Positions 34,531-45,193 of a stretch of 64,000 nt of DNA are shown one piece after another. The stretch lies in contig CM072810.1 in NCBI GenBank assembly GCA_037013495.1, positions 83,002,449 to 83,066,448 on the forward strand, read 5' to 3'. Numbering within the stretch: the stretch's first letter is position 1; the number at the start of each line of letters is the position of its first letter. The stretch is from Hippophae tibetana. Lineage: Eukaryota; Streptophyta; Magnoliopsida; Rosales; Elaeagnaceae. The translations under genes were made by a program, and so were the position numbers. The notes beneath the pieces were generated by a model, which did no database searches, was not told where the DNA came from, and was given only the letters and a program-made list of their open reading frames with translations.

Positions 34531-36329
34531 GAGCGAAAACCGGTATCGCCGATTCTACCAATACTTTGATTTTATATTTATAAAACTCTCGCAAGTGTAC
34601 GAATCATTTCATATAAAATGATAAGTATACTCCCAAGGTCGATCTAAGGAAGGAATATATGCGGTTTTTAATTTATTATTCAAACTTTTAAAAACGAAAT
34701 TAAATCATAAACATCCTGTCACGATAGTTTGGTTTTTGTGTTTCTAATCTAATAACATAAAAATAAACATAGATAAAGATTCAATAAACATTTATGCAAA
34801 TTTTATCATTTCTAATAGTGGAGTATTTATGGATATAATAACTAGTTAATTATGTTTGCTCATATTATTTAGGTTATTAAAAATATAAATTGATATTTAT
34901 AGATTCTCTCTTTTTTATATGAATACCACCTTTGGTGGGGTTAGATATTTTTTGTTAACTAAACAAATCAATTAACACCTATGGGTGGGGTTGATAACTA
35001 ATTTGGTTAATTAAATTAATTCCTTTTTCTAAGAGATTGAAAATGAAACATTTAAATTCCACCTTTGGTGGGGTTAGACAGTTTAAACTTTATTCAAGGT
35101 GTCCAAATTAAACCTAAGAATTTAATTATCTGAGTACTAACTTTCAAGTTTTAAAACAACTACTGAAAAAATGTTGTCAATACATTTTCACATAATAATT
35201 CTTATAAAAACTTTTGAAATAGTGCTTCACTCTAACTACCGGGCGATTGTACCAACAAATAAAAGAGCACTACTCTAAATCAGACCGGATAACTAAACCT
35301 TAAAATCTAATTTTCAGATTTAAGTTTGTAATGAAAAATAATATATTTCTCTCTAACATTCTTAATATAAAATCTTGAATAAAAATAAAATCAATTCATT
35401 TTAGAGATTTTTACCTATTTAATATTTCGTAAGCATAACAACGTTATTATTATATCATGTTTACAAACAGCCAGCAATGTTAAATTTATCACAGACAAAT
35501 TAAATATAACATATATAAAATAAAGCATAAAAAATAACTATAATGAAAATAAAATCCTTACAGTACTTCGATACTATTCTCGTTGCTGGAAAACCTCCAA
35601 ACAAAATTTGCACTCCCATTTATTGAATCGAAAAGCAAATAAATTACAAAAACATAACTAGTTCTTCTCAAAAAGAGAAGAACTCTAAAACTAAGCGAAA
35701 CTAACAAAGAAAAGCTAAAGACTAAGAAAAGCTTAAAAACTAAGAAATGAGAGAAAGAAAGAGAAGAGAAGATGTGTTTTGAGGTATGTTTAGTTATGAA
35801 GAGAATGAGGGCATTTATAGGTGATGATGGGTAGAAAAAGTGGGTGAAAAAATGATAAAAAATGGTGGAAACGCGGAGTAGTGATTGATGACATGAGAAT
35901 GATGTGGGGGCGGCGGCGCACGAGGACTGGGCGCAGATGGGGTGCAGTTGGGCGCAGGCGCACGCGGAAGGGAGTAAGGGCGCACGCAGGACTGGGCGCT
36001 GGCACATGCAGAAGTAGGCACTGGCGATGGCTCGGAGGCTGCGTGCGTGATTTCGTCCTTTTTGACCTATTTTGTCCATTTTTTCCATATTTGTTGACTT
36101 TTCCTCATTTATTTTTGAATATATTTGTGATGTATTGCCTTCAGTATTCCTTTTTAAGTCTTTAAGTTACACTTTTAAACGAAAATACCTGAAAAACAAT
36201 AAGAATACCCGTGATTCTGAAAGGACAAATATATATAAATATATGATAAAATCATATAAATATATATATTTTTAATTAATTAATGTGCATAAAATTATGG
36301 TAATTTTAGTGCTTTTTGAACACTCATCA
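34531..36329 (-). mobile_element. Probable 3' LTR of the Athila-like gypsy element
   Basis: Minus reading begins TGATGAGTGTTCAAAAAGC at 36329, immediately after a G-rich polypurine tract (GGTTGGGGGTTG). It ends near 34540-34560, with a GGCGATACCGGTTTTCG stretch that resembles a worn gypsy primer site. Inside are a GC-rich island (about 35905-36040, GGCGCA/GCGCCC repeats, CpG-dense), as in many Athila-type LTRs, and three 20-bp palindromic repeats (34926, 34976, 35059). The overlapping frames at 35558-36275 on both strands are products of the GC-rich island and not genes. The inner end is uncertain. Confidence 0.55.
34926..35078. repeat. Three spaced palindromic 20-mers in the gypsy LTR
   Basis: CCACCTTTGGTGGGGTTAGA occurs at 34926-34945 and 35059-35078, and a variant CACCTATGGGTGGGGTTGAT at 34976-34995. 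Each starts with a CCACC/GGTGG hairpin. They are regularly phased in otherwise AT-rich DNA, as expected for protein-binding or structural elements, but their function is unknown. Confidence 0.8.
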
Positions 36330-38126
36330 CAACCCCCAACCAGCTTCTTGCTAGTCCCTTAGCAAGAGAAGCGATAAAAACTAAAAATTAAACTATCCTA
36401 AATCACTTCCGTGGATTGATACGGTTGCATTTAGCCTATGCAACAAGCTTTAAACCCCTAGGTTGCCCCAGTGGACGAGTTTGAGTCTCGTGAGGGTTTC
36501 AGTAATGATACCCACAAACATTGAACTAAATGTAAAAATTAAAAGAAATAATAAAAAAAACAACTTAAAAATTAAAATTATAACAAAATCAGAAATTAAC
36601 TTTTAAGAATAAAAGAAAACAAGATATCACAAAAATGTCTCATACTTTTTAATCTCCTTTAAGATCATAATTAAAATCTCAAGCATAAGTTATTTTAATT
36701 TCTTTAAACAATCATGATTTGTTATAATAATTAGTCGAAAATCATTTTCATATTTCATATAAAAAAGGTATCAATTTAATTTCACCAAATTTCAGTGTCT
36801 AGAATCCGAATTCGCTTTGACTCTATTCCTTACTAGTCAATACTCTCAAAACACCAAATCCTATGGGTTCAAACACTCATACTAATTTATATGCGAAAGA
36901 GTTGATGTAGAGAAATGAACTAATATGTTCACATATGTATAAAGAATAAATACTCAAAGTGTTATTTTAACATCGATCTCATGAAAGGAATCAAATGTGT
37001 AAATTATAAAGATATCATATATAAAAATTATTTTCATGCATAAATCAAACTGATTAAGAAAGGATTTCAAGATATATGCATTTTACAAATGAAGAAAGTG
37101 CAATCACTTTTTAGGGAATTACTTCCTATATCTTTCTTTTGTAATTAGCCTGTACTCAAAACTTTGTAGGCAATGTGGGTCATAGTATGTAGATTATACT
37201 ATATATTCTTTACCTCTCTATTTTTATTTTTCTTTTTTTTTTCTGGAGATTTTTTGCAATATATATATATTTTTTAGAGAGTCAACCCATGTACAGACTG
37301 TACATTTTTTGGATTTTGGTGAGTGATTAATTTTGTGGCTTTTCTATTTGATCTTGGTTTAGGTAACCCCACATATGTCTTTTTTTTTGTAGCAGTCATT
37401 CATGAATGAGATATAAACATATACTATCAATTTCTACTCAAATAATTTAATCTAAGCAAAAATAATAATAATAAATATACGATACTCTATTAAGATGAGA
37501 AAAAAATTCATACATTCAATGCTAATACCTATAGAGAACATCTAAAAAATTGAAGAAATAAGAAATGTGTGTGGAGTAGAAAAAATATATATTTCACTCT
37601 GAATAAAGGAAATTATGCTTAAATTATATCACACAAAGGTAGTTTCCACTAAAAAAAATTCATAAACACCGATTTTGGGTTTAATATAATTTCCACATCT
37701 TATCAAGAAATACTAGTTATGACAAAAACTAACTAATTATCAAAAATAATTACAAAATATTTCATGATATGTTTCAAAAATTAATCTAAAAGTATAAAAG
37801 ACTTAACTATTTACTTAAATTTGATTTAAAGAAATAATAAATTTTTGTGAGAAATTTTTTATTTATTTATTTTATATATTTTTTTTAAATTCCAAAAATT
37901 ACTAAATCACACAAAAAAAAAAACCAAACACAAAAAATGAAAATGTGAACATAAAAAAGAAAAAATTATTATTATTATTATTATTATTTTATTTTTAAAT
38001 TGTTAAATCATGTTTTTTTTCTAATTAAGCATGGTAACTTTTCACCACCCCTAACCGAGAACTTATATTGTCCTCAATGTGACAACTCTAAATTAAAGAT
38101 AAAGAGAAAAAAAGAAGAAATATTAC
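36330..38126 (-). mobile_element. Non-coding 3' region of the gypsy element
   Basis: The region lies between the end of RNase H and the LTR. Minus reading just after the coding end holds CACATTGAGGACAATAT, a conserved string found downstream of pol in Athila-type elements, and next to the LTR the polypurine tract. No integrase or envelope-like frame is present. An ATT microsatellite lies at 37968-37988. Confidence 0.55.
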
Positions 38127-38735
38127 CTATTTCGAGAATGTGCAAGTAGTAATGGAAAATGACCTAAAATGGTCAACTACTAAGTTTTCAGTGCCTTTCT
38201 TATCCTTGATTTCTAGGTCAAATTCTTGTAAGAGTAAGACCCATCTGATTAATCTTGGCTTGGCATTTGGTTTACTTAATAGGTATCTTAAAGCAACATG
38301 ATCAGAATGCACAATCACTTTAGATCCTACTAAGTAAGACCGAAATTTGTCTAAAGAAAACACTATAACCAAGAATTCCTTTTCAGTGGTGGTATAATTC
38401 ATTTAGGAATCATTGAGTGTTTTGCTAGCATAGTAGATGACATGCAAACGCTTATCCACTCTTTGTCCCAAGACTACTCCTATAGCATAATCAGAAGCGT
38501 CACACATTATTTCAAAAGGTAAAGATCAGTTTGGTGCCACAATAACATGGGTAGATGTTAGTTTCTCTTTCAAGGTATTAAAGGCAATAAGGCAGTCATT
38601 GTTGATATTAAAATAAACATCTTTTGATAACAAGTTACATAAGGGACGACTTATTTTAGAGAAATCTTTAATAAATCGTCTGTAAAATCCTGCATGTCCT
38701 AAGAAGCTTCTTATCCCCTTCACAAATGTAGGGGA
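38127..38735 (-). pseudogene. Gypsy RNase H (end of surviving pol)
   Basis: Frame 38526-38723 gives GIRSFLGHAGFYRRFIKDFS (the link between reverse transcriptase and RNase H). It continues through CDASDYAIGVVLGQR, with stops at about 38523 and 38403, to frame 38127-38402: [32 protein letters not shown] and [14 protein letters not shown]. These are standard gypsy RNase H motifs. The chain then ends at [13 protein letters not shown], where a complete element would continue DHLSRL and into integrase. Confidence 0.9.
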
Positions 38736-39690
38736 GGTAGTTTGGATATCAATTCAACTTTTGCCTTATCAACTTCAATACCCTTGTTTGAAATTATATG
38801 TCCTAAAACTCTCCCTTCTTGAACCATAAAATGACTTTTGCATTCAATGCATCTTTCTAAAACCAAAGTCAATTTATGTAAGCAATCATCAAATGAGTTC
38901 CCAAAGACAGAGAAATCGTCCATGAAAATCTCAATGAATTTTTCCACCATGTCCAAGAAAATAGATATCATGCATCTCTGGAAAGTGGCAGGGGTATTGC
39001 ATAAACCAAATGGCATTGTTCGAAAATCAAATGTCCTAAAAGGACATGTAAATGTGGTCTTTTCTTGATCTTCTGGTGCTATGGGTACTTGATAATATCC
39101 AAACAATCCATCTAAAAAACATTAAAATTTGTGCCCGGCTAATCTTTCCAACATTTGATCAATGAATGGAAGAGGAAAGTGATCCTTTTTAGTATATAAA
39201 TTTAGTTTCCTAAAATCTATACACATTCTCCATCCAGTAATTATTCTAGTGGGCACTAATTCACTTTTGTCATTTTTAACAACTGTTATCCCAGATTTCT
39301 TTGGTACCACATGCACTGGACTAACCCACTTACTATCCACAATAGTATAGATAATTCCTTCTTTTAACAATTTAAGAATTTCTTTCTTAACTACCTCTTG
39401 CATATTTGGGTTTAGTCTTCTTTGGGCCTCTCGTACAGGTTTAGCACCATCCTCCAAGTTGATCTTGTGCATACACATTGAAGGACTAATGCCTCTTATA
39501 TCCATGATACTCCAACCTATAGCTTTCTTAAACTATTTAAGCACTTTGATAAGTTCCTTTTCTTGGGTTTTGGTTAAGGTTGAAGAAATTATCACTGGAT
39601 AAGTTTCTCCTTCTCCTAAAAACACATTTTTTAAGTGCTCAGGTAAGTCTTTGAGTTCAAGTTCAGGTGGATTGGCCTCTTTACTAGATT
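38720..39690 (-). pseudogene. Gypsy reverse transcriptase
   Basis: Frame 39122-39505 holds WVSPVHVVPKKSG, WRMCIDFRKLN and KKDHFPLPFIDQMLERLAG. After one stop (39120), frame 38720-39106 holds GYYQVPIAPEDQEKTTFTCP, MPFGLCNTPATFQRCM and the catalytic FMDDFSVF (residues 61-68, near 38910-38926). Sequence and motif wording are those of the Athila lineage. Only a few stops interrupt it, so this relict is younger than most others here. Confidence 0.92.
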
Positions 39691-40330
39691 AAGAATTGGG
39701 TAGATTTAAAAGCATACTAGATTTTGTCATTACTTCATCATTATCTAGTCGTTCAAGGTACCCCTTAATTTCCTCATCTAAATCTTCTTCGACCTCTTCA
39801 AGTGTAAGAACAGTTTCAAGCTTGTTTTCTATTCTGGTTTGGAAAAAGGTGCTTTGGACAAGATTATCTAAAGGGTCAACGTCGAATATTTCATCGATGG
39901 CAGAAATAGAAGGAAAAGGTGAAGAATCAAAAACTTTAAAATGAATAGTCTCTCCTAAGATTGTCATTATCAAATTTCCATCTTGGACATCAATAATAGT
40001 TTTAGTAGTTGCCATAAATGGTCTACCAAGAAATATTGTGTGCTCTCTGTCCAATGTTGGATTTTCTTGCATATCCAGAACCACAAAGTCAACAGGTATT
40101 ATCAGTTTGTCTACTTGTACCAACACATCCTCAACTATTCCCTTTGGATACTTAAGAGATCTATCTACAAGTTGAAGGGACATAGTTGTGGGTTTTAAAT
40201 CTCCTAGATTGAGCTGTAAGAATATAGAGTAGGGCATCAAATTTATACTAGCACCTAAATCAAGCATTGCTTTAGCAACCTTCCTATCTCCCATAGTTAT
40301 GTTTATAATAAAACTTCCAGGGTCTTTCAA
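39689..40330 (-). pseudogene. Gypsy aspartic protease and linker
   Basis: A 213-residue open frame. AMLDLGASINLMP at residues 21-33 carries the protease active site in the D-x-G-A-S form typical of Athila elements. VDFVVLDMQE and IFLGRPFMATTKTIIDV follow (family ILGRPFLAT). The C-terminal acidic stretch (EEVEEDLDEEIKGYLERLD) is the linker to reverse transcriptase. The frame is intact in itself but separated from reverse transcriptase by stops. Confidence 0.9.
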
Positions 40331-40685
40331 CTTAGGGGTAGTTTGTGCTGAAGTACAGCGCTAGAAATTTCTGATACTACTACTCGTTCATTCAGTTCAT
40401 ACCTCCTTTTCTTAGTGTTCAACTCTTTGAAAAACTTAGCATATGAGGGCACATTCATGATCACTTCTAATAATGGTAAATTGATATTTACTTTAGAGAA
40501 CATATTAAAAAGATCATAGAATTGCTTATCTTGTTTGGATTCTTTTAACCGGTGTGGAAAAGGTACTTGCAGCTAGTGTGGTTCTGTTGTCTTTTGAATT
40601 TTGGGGATGTCAGATGACCCCCCAATGAGTTTTTTAGAAGGATTGTTAAGTTTAACACTTGTTTATCCTTTTTGCGAGACTAGAA
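40331..40685 (-). pseudogene. C-terminal remnant of gypsy gag
   Basis: Minus translation in fragments gives FPHRLKESKQDKQFYDLF, NINLPLLEVIMNVPSYAKFF and KELNTKKRRYEL. This is the conserved zone between gag and protease in Athila elements (INIPLLDAIxQVPSYAKFLK type). Everything further 5' (capsid, leader, 5' LTR) is missing: the similarity stops near 40685, so the element is 5'-truncated. Confidence 0.8.
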
Positions 40686-40689
40686 CATG

Positions 40690-40930
40690 CTTTAATTAGC
40701 CCTTTTCACTTATGTGGCATCCATGTGGTGATTAATGGTCAGCTCCAGTGTTTGCATGGCATCCTCGTGGCTTGTTGTGATTGACCTTGCATTAAAAAAA
40801 TTTAGAAAATCTTCAAAAGTTCATATTTTAATATTTTTAACCCTAAAAGTACTACTTATTGAAAAAATTAACAAATATTAAGCAAAACAATATATTGATG
40901 ACTTTACTTTCATGGAGCCATCAAACCTCA
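40690..40930 (+). repeat. Dispersed repeat, copy 2 (partner at 32660-32930)
   Basis: Same orientation and similar extent as 32660-32930. It begins at the broken 5' side of the gypsy element. The two copies, about 8 kb apart, bracket the third viral leader and the whole gypsy relict. Confidence 0.6.
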
Positions 40931-41234
40931 AGAGAGTTTATACTCCTAAGCTTGTTGAATATTTTATACTTATTAAGGAAGTAAGAGGTGGGGGTACAAT
41001 AATCTCTTTATGTCCTTGTAGGCAATAATCATATAATAAGAGTCTATGAAATTTACATCATCAGAGGTAGAGTTAGAAATGTTTTTCAAGAGGGTTGACA
41101 TATATTTTTATGTAAGTATTAAGGAGAAAAAATACATCAAGAGGTAGAACGAGTAAGAGTTACTATGGACTATGCTCAGCTTAAGTCTAATTTTTTTATG
41201 TCATATCACTACCCAAATATAGAGTTACCTTAAT
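40931..41234. other. Unassigned AT-rich sequence
   Basis: No coding or repeat feature recognised between the dispersed repeat and the solo LTR. Confidence 0.5.
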
Positions 41235-41239
41235 ATACC

Positions 41240-42392
41240 TATAAGTTTTGTTGTACTTTGTGTCTTTATGTTAGCTTCCTATGTACAAAACATGTTGTAT
41301 GTTATTTTGCTTAGTATATTTTTCTTTCTCTATGTAAAGTTGGTTACTGTAGATCGGTAATTCACACATGCACATAGTTAGGTATAGTTTATATGTGAGC
41401 ACACTCACTCGATGACGAGGTTGGTTTTTATAGTGTGCAGACTAGGCGGACACACTCGCTCGATGATGTTGCCACTTATGTTTTTAGTTTGTTTATGGTG
41501 CGAGTATTTATGGATAGTACTCGAAAAATTTTGGAACAAAAAATGTGACTTCTTAGCACCTTTCCAAAAAGCTCACCACCACCCTTGCCACTACCTTTGG
41601 CAAGTGGATGGTGAGGTGGTTGACGAAGTGACAATCCGAGTTCTATAAACTCTACCAAAATTCACACTGAGATTTATATATGTTTTCAAAATTATTTTAG
41701 AAAGCTTACATTTAAGAATGGGTCATTTATGGTTAGTTATCAAATAGTTATGTGTAAGTATGTGGTTTGACTGTATGTCACCCGTATGATATTTGATATT
41801 TGTAGTGGACTATGTCCCATGAGGTTGAGAGTAGTTACACCTCTAGTTACATATCAATGGTTTCCAATCACACCACATTAGGTGGTGTTGGTTGTGGAGG
41901 ATAGTTGGGTTCACGTGTTGAACCAAACAGTTGCAAAAGCAACAAGTATAGAGCAATAGTAGGCAGTTTGGATTGAGGCCCTAGATGAAAGAGGTAATAG
42001 TGACTTTATTTCCTATCAGAACTCTAACTCTTTTATTGTTAATGAATTATTTGTTGTTGAATGGTTTCCTTAAGCAACCTTATGATGTTACTATATAGAG
42101 ATAATCTCTATGTACGTTTATCTTGTTATATCGCTTGTTATGCATGATCATTTATTGAGCTAGTATAATCTCAATTTTATTTAATATGTTTCTACATACT
42201 AAAACATAAACTCTAATTAGAAAGTATATGTTGTTTATTTGCTTTATGGTTTGATATATAAGATCTGTTGTTATAAGTTGTCTTCTTTTTTATAATATAT
42301 TATTGATGCTTCTACTGTATGGACTCTAGGTAAGTCCTTTAGGAGTTTGTATCTTCTTACCCTAGTAATATATCGAATCGTAGACTCTTTCA
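41240..42392 (+). mobile_element. Solo LTR (short variant) with perfect target duplication
   Basis: Starts TATAAGTTTTGTTG and ends ACTCTTTCA. ATACC directly precedes (41235-41239) and follows (42393-42397) it, a perfect 5-bp target duplication. It aligns along its length with 43885-45099 and 50376-51556. It contains the strong inverted repeat at 41572-41615 (CTCACCACCACCCTTGCCA against TTGGCAAGTGGATGGTGAG) and, after it, a CTATAAACTC box in place of TATAAATA. It was formed by recombination between the two LTRs of a former full element. Confidence 0.92.
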
Positions 42393-42397
42393 ATACC

Positions 42398-43879
42398 ATA
42401 TATATAACATAATAAACATACAAAAATAAAATAAATTAATGAATATTAAAATCATGAGTACAATTAAATTAAATAACTAAAGTTTAATATAAGCAAATGG
42501 AAAGCTAAATCAAACACATCAAAATTGATAAGTTTTAAAATATGAAATAATATAATATAAGATAAAAGAAACTTTGATAATATGAACTACAAACCTTTAA
42601 AAATTTAATATGATGTTTATCATCAAGATTTTTTATTTTATTTTTAGTTTTTATAATATTTAGCATGGTCTTATATTATCATGAATTTAACAAAAATTAA
42701 ATAATTTATTTAAACTATTTTTTGATTAATTATATTGATTTAAGAAATATTTTTTATTATATAAATGACTACTATTATATGTGGATCACTAAGTTTTGTC
42801 AAATATGCGAGCATAAAGGTATATTTGGTTATTTTAAACCATTTTACTTACTCATGATACTTTTTTCTACATATTTGTTAAATATTATTAATATATATAT
42901 ATATATATAAAATATTATTAATATATATATATATATAAAATGAAATATCAAAATATGTAAAGAAAAATTAAATATAATTTATTAATATAAATATATATGT
43001 TTATCTAATGCTAAAACTATAAATGTAAATAATTTTTTTGTAAAAGGTTTAGCCAAAGCTAAGCCCCATGTAGCCCATGGGATGTTTTGCCCCTGTACGT
43101 CATTGTTTAGAGTAAAGTATTTTGTGTTCATATAGAAGAAGATTGTTAAGTGGTATGTCCTAAAATTCACGTGACAAATATATATATTATCAATAAATAA
43201 AATAAACATTCATTCAAACATTATATATCATTCTAATATTGTGCAGCATTAGTAATCATAAACTTATTCTTTTCCCTTAAAAATGGGTTTCCTATTCCTT
43301 GTATCTTTGTATTTTGGCTAGCCATTGTGTGTTCTTTTGGGCAAACATTTCCCTATGAATTTGTAGTTTAAGTGTACTAGATGTGAAGAAATTTATGATT
43401 ATGAAGTCTTAGCAATTGATGGTTGGTCACACCTATCGGATAAATGAAAGAGGTAAACAGAGTTCTAGAATGCATATTGTAATAAATTAGAATAATATGA
43501 AATTAATTATTTAAATTTAACAAAATACATAATTTGGAATAATTTGAGTTTCATAAATATTAACTAAATATCTAAAAATAAAATAATAATTTTAGTCTAG
43601 CTATTTAGTCCTCTTAATTAATTATATATTATTTAGTTGGATTAAATAATTATATGAATTGATTAAAATATTAAAATACATAAATTAAATATTTTTTAGG
43701 TGTTTAAAACATGCCGAACAAGTAAGGACATTCTGGTAATTGTAAAATTAGATTTGATAGTTAGAGTAAAAAAAGTTAATTTGATTAAATTGAACACTCC
43801 CGATAAGAATGAGATTCCCATGTGTTGCACAATATAGAAAAGAGGAGTATGAGAATTTCATTCTCATTACACATAATTT
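42398..43879. other. AT-rich sequence without recognised gene
   Basis: Lies between the solo LTR and the full element. It has (AT)n runs at 42892-42909 and 42920-42936. The frames 42722-42910 and 42982-43209 show no family similarity. Nothing else is recognised. Confidence 0.5.
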
Positions 43880-43884
43880 AATTG

Positions 43885-45099
43885 TATAAGTCTCGTCGTA
43901 ATTATGTTTATGTGTTGGCTTCCTATGTACAAAACACGGTATCTATTATTTTACTTAGTGTTTATATCTTCTTATATTTAAAGTTCATAACATCAGATCA
44001 GTAATTTATACACACACATAGTTAGGTACATTTTGTACACAAACATGTTTACACATAGCACATGGTTGATTTTTGTAATGTGTATGCTAATGTTTTTACT
44101 TGTGATTTTTGGTGTATTTTAAGTGTGTGTATTTATGGATAGTACTCAACATTTTTGAAAACGAAAAAAATATAACTTTTAGCTCCTCACCACCAAGCTT
44201 GCCATCACACTTGGCAAGGTGGTTGGTGAGGTTGCCGATAAGGTGGTAAAATCAAGCCCTATAAATACCCCATTCATTTCTCTCTTCCTTACCCCTTATT
44301 TAAGAGTTGAAATTCTGCCAAAATACAGACAAAGATTTATATCTGATCTTGAAATTATTTTGGAGAGATTATATTTGAGAGTAGGTTATTTTTGGGAGTT
44401 TAGTAATCAAATCGTAATATGTGTGAGTATGTGGTTTGATTGTGTGTCTTCCATACGTGATTTGATATTAGTAGTGGACTATGTGTCCTATGAGGTTGTG
44501 ATTTGATACACTTATTGTTACTGATCATTGGTTTCCAATCACATCATATTGGGTGGTGTTGGTTGTGGAGGATAGCAGGGTTCTAGTGTTGAACCAAATA
44601 GTTGTAGAAGAAGTAAGTAAAGAGTAGTAGTAGGCGGTTTAGAAGGAGGTCTTGACTAATAGAGGTAATAATAGTTTTACTGTCTATTAGTGTTGTAACT
44701 TGTTTACTATTTGATGAATTATTTGCTACTGAGTGGTTATCTTAAGTAAACCGATGGTGTTACCATATAGATATGGTCTATATATGGGTTTACCTCGTTA
44801 TATCGATTGTTGTGCATGATATTATTTTGTATTAGTACAATACAAGTTTAACATGTGTATGTTTCAACATACTATTAGCTTAAACTTTGATAAGAAAGTA
44901 TTTGATATTTACCTACTTTCTATTTCTCATTTAATATATGTTATTAAAGTCCTTTTGCTTTTGGTATTATACTATTTGTGCATCTACTGTATGAAATGTA
45001 TAAGTGTTATATTATTCTATTCCTTGCGAGTTAAGGATGAGTCTTTTAGGGGTTTGTATCTCTTTACCCTGATCGTATACTAGGTTATGGACTCTTTCA
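43885..45099 (+). repeat. 5' LTR of the 43.9-51.6 kb element
   Basis: Begins TATAAGTCTCGTCG and ends ACTCTTTCA. TATAAATA at 44260-44267 is preceded by the inverted repeat at 44189-44228 (ACCACCAAGCTTGCCA against TTGGCAAGGTGGTTGGT). The frames 44219-44506 and 44853-45083 are LTR sequence and not genes. Confidence 0.92.
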
Positions 45100-45101
45100 A
45101 T

Positions 45102-45113
45102 TAGTATCAGAGT
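45102..45113 (+). other. Primer binding site
   Basis: TAGTATCAGAGT, two bases after the LTR end, is the Met-type primer site with two changes. Confidence 0.75.
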
Positions 45114-45193
45114 TAGTACACCCTTTTGGGCTTAACCGCTCTAGTGTTGATTATGCTAAACTCATTTTTTCACACACATACATTCTCTTTGAT

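Noticed and set aside
35558-36275. Several overlapping long frames on both strands (up to 176 codons)
   Set aside because: All arise from the GC-rich, repetitive island of the gypsy LTR; they are Pro/Ala/Arg- or Phe/Leu-rich and match no family.
38838-40198. Plus-strand frames opposite the gypsy protease and reverse transcriptase
   Set aside because: Shadow frames of the clearly recognised minus-strand pol.
44219-45083. 95- and 76-codon frames
   Set aside because: They are inside the 5' LTR; the 3' LTR and solo LTR copies interrupt them.
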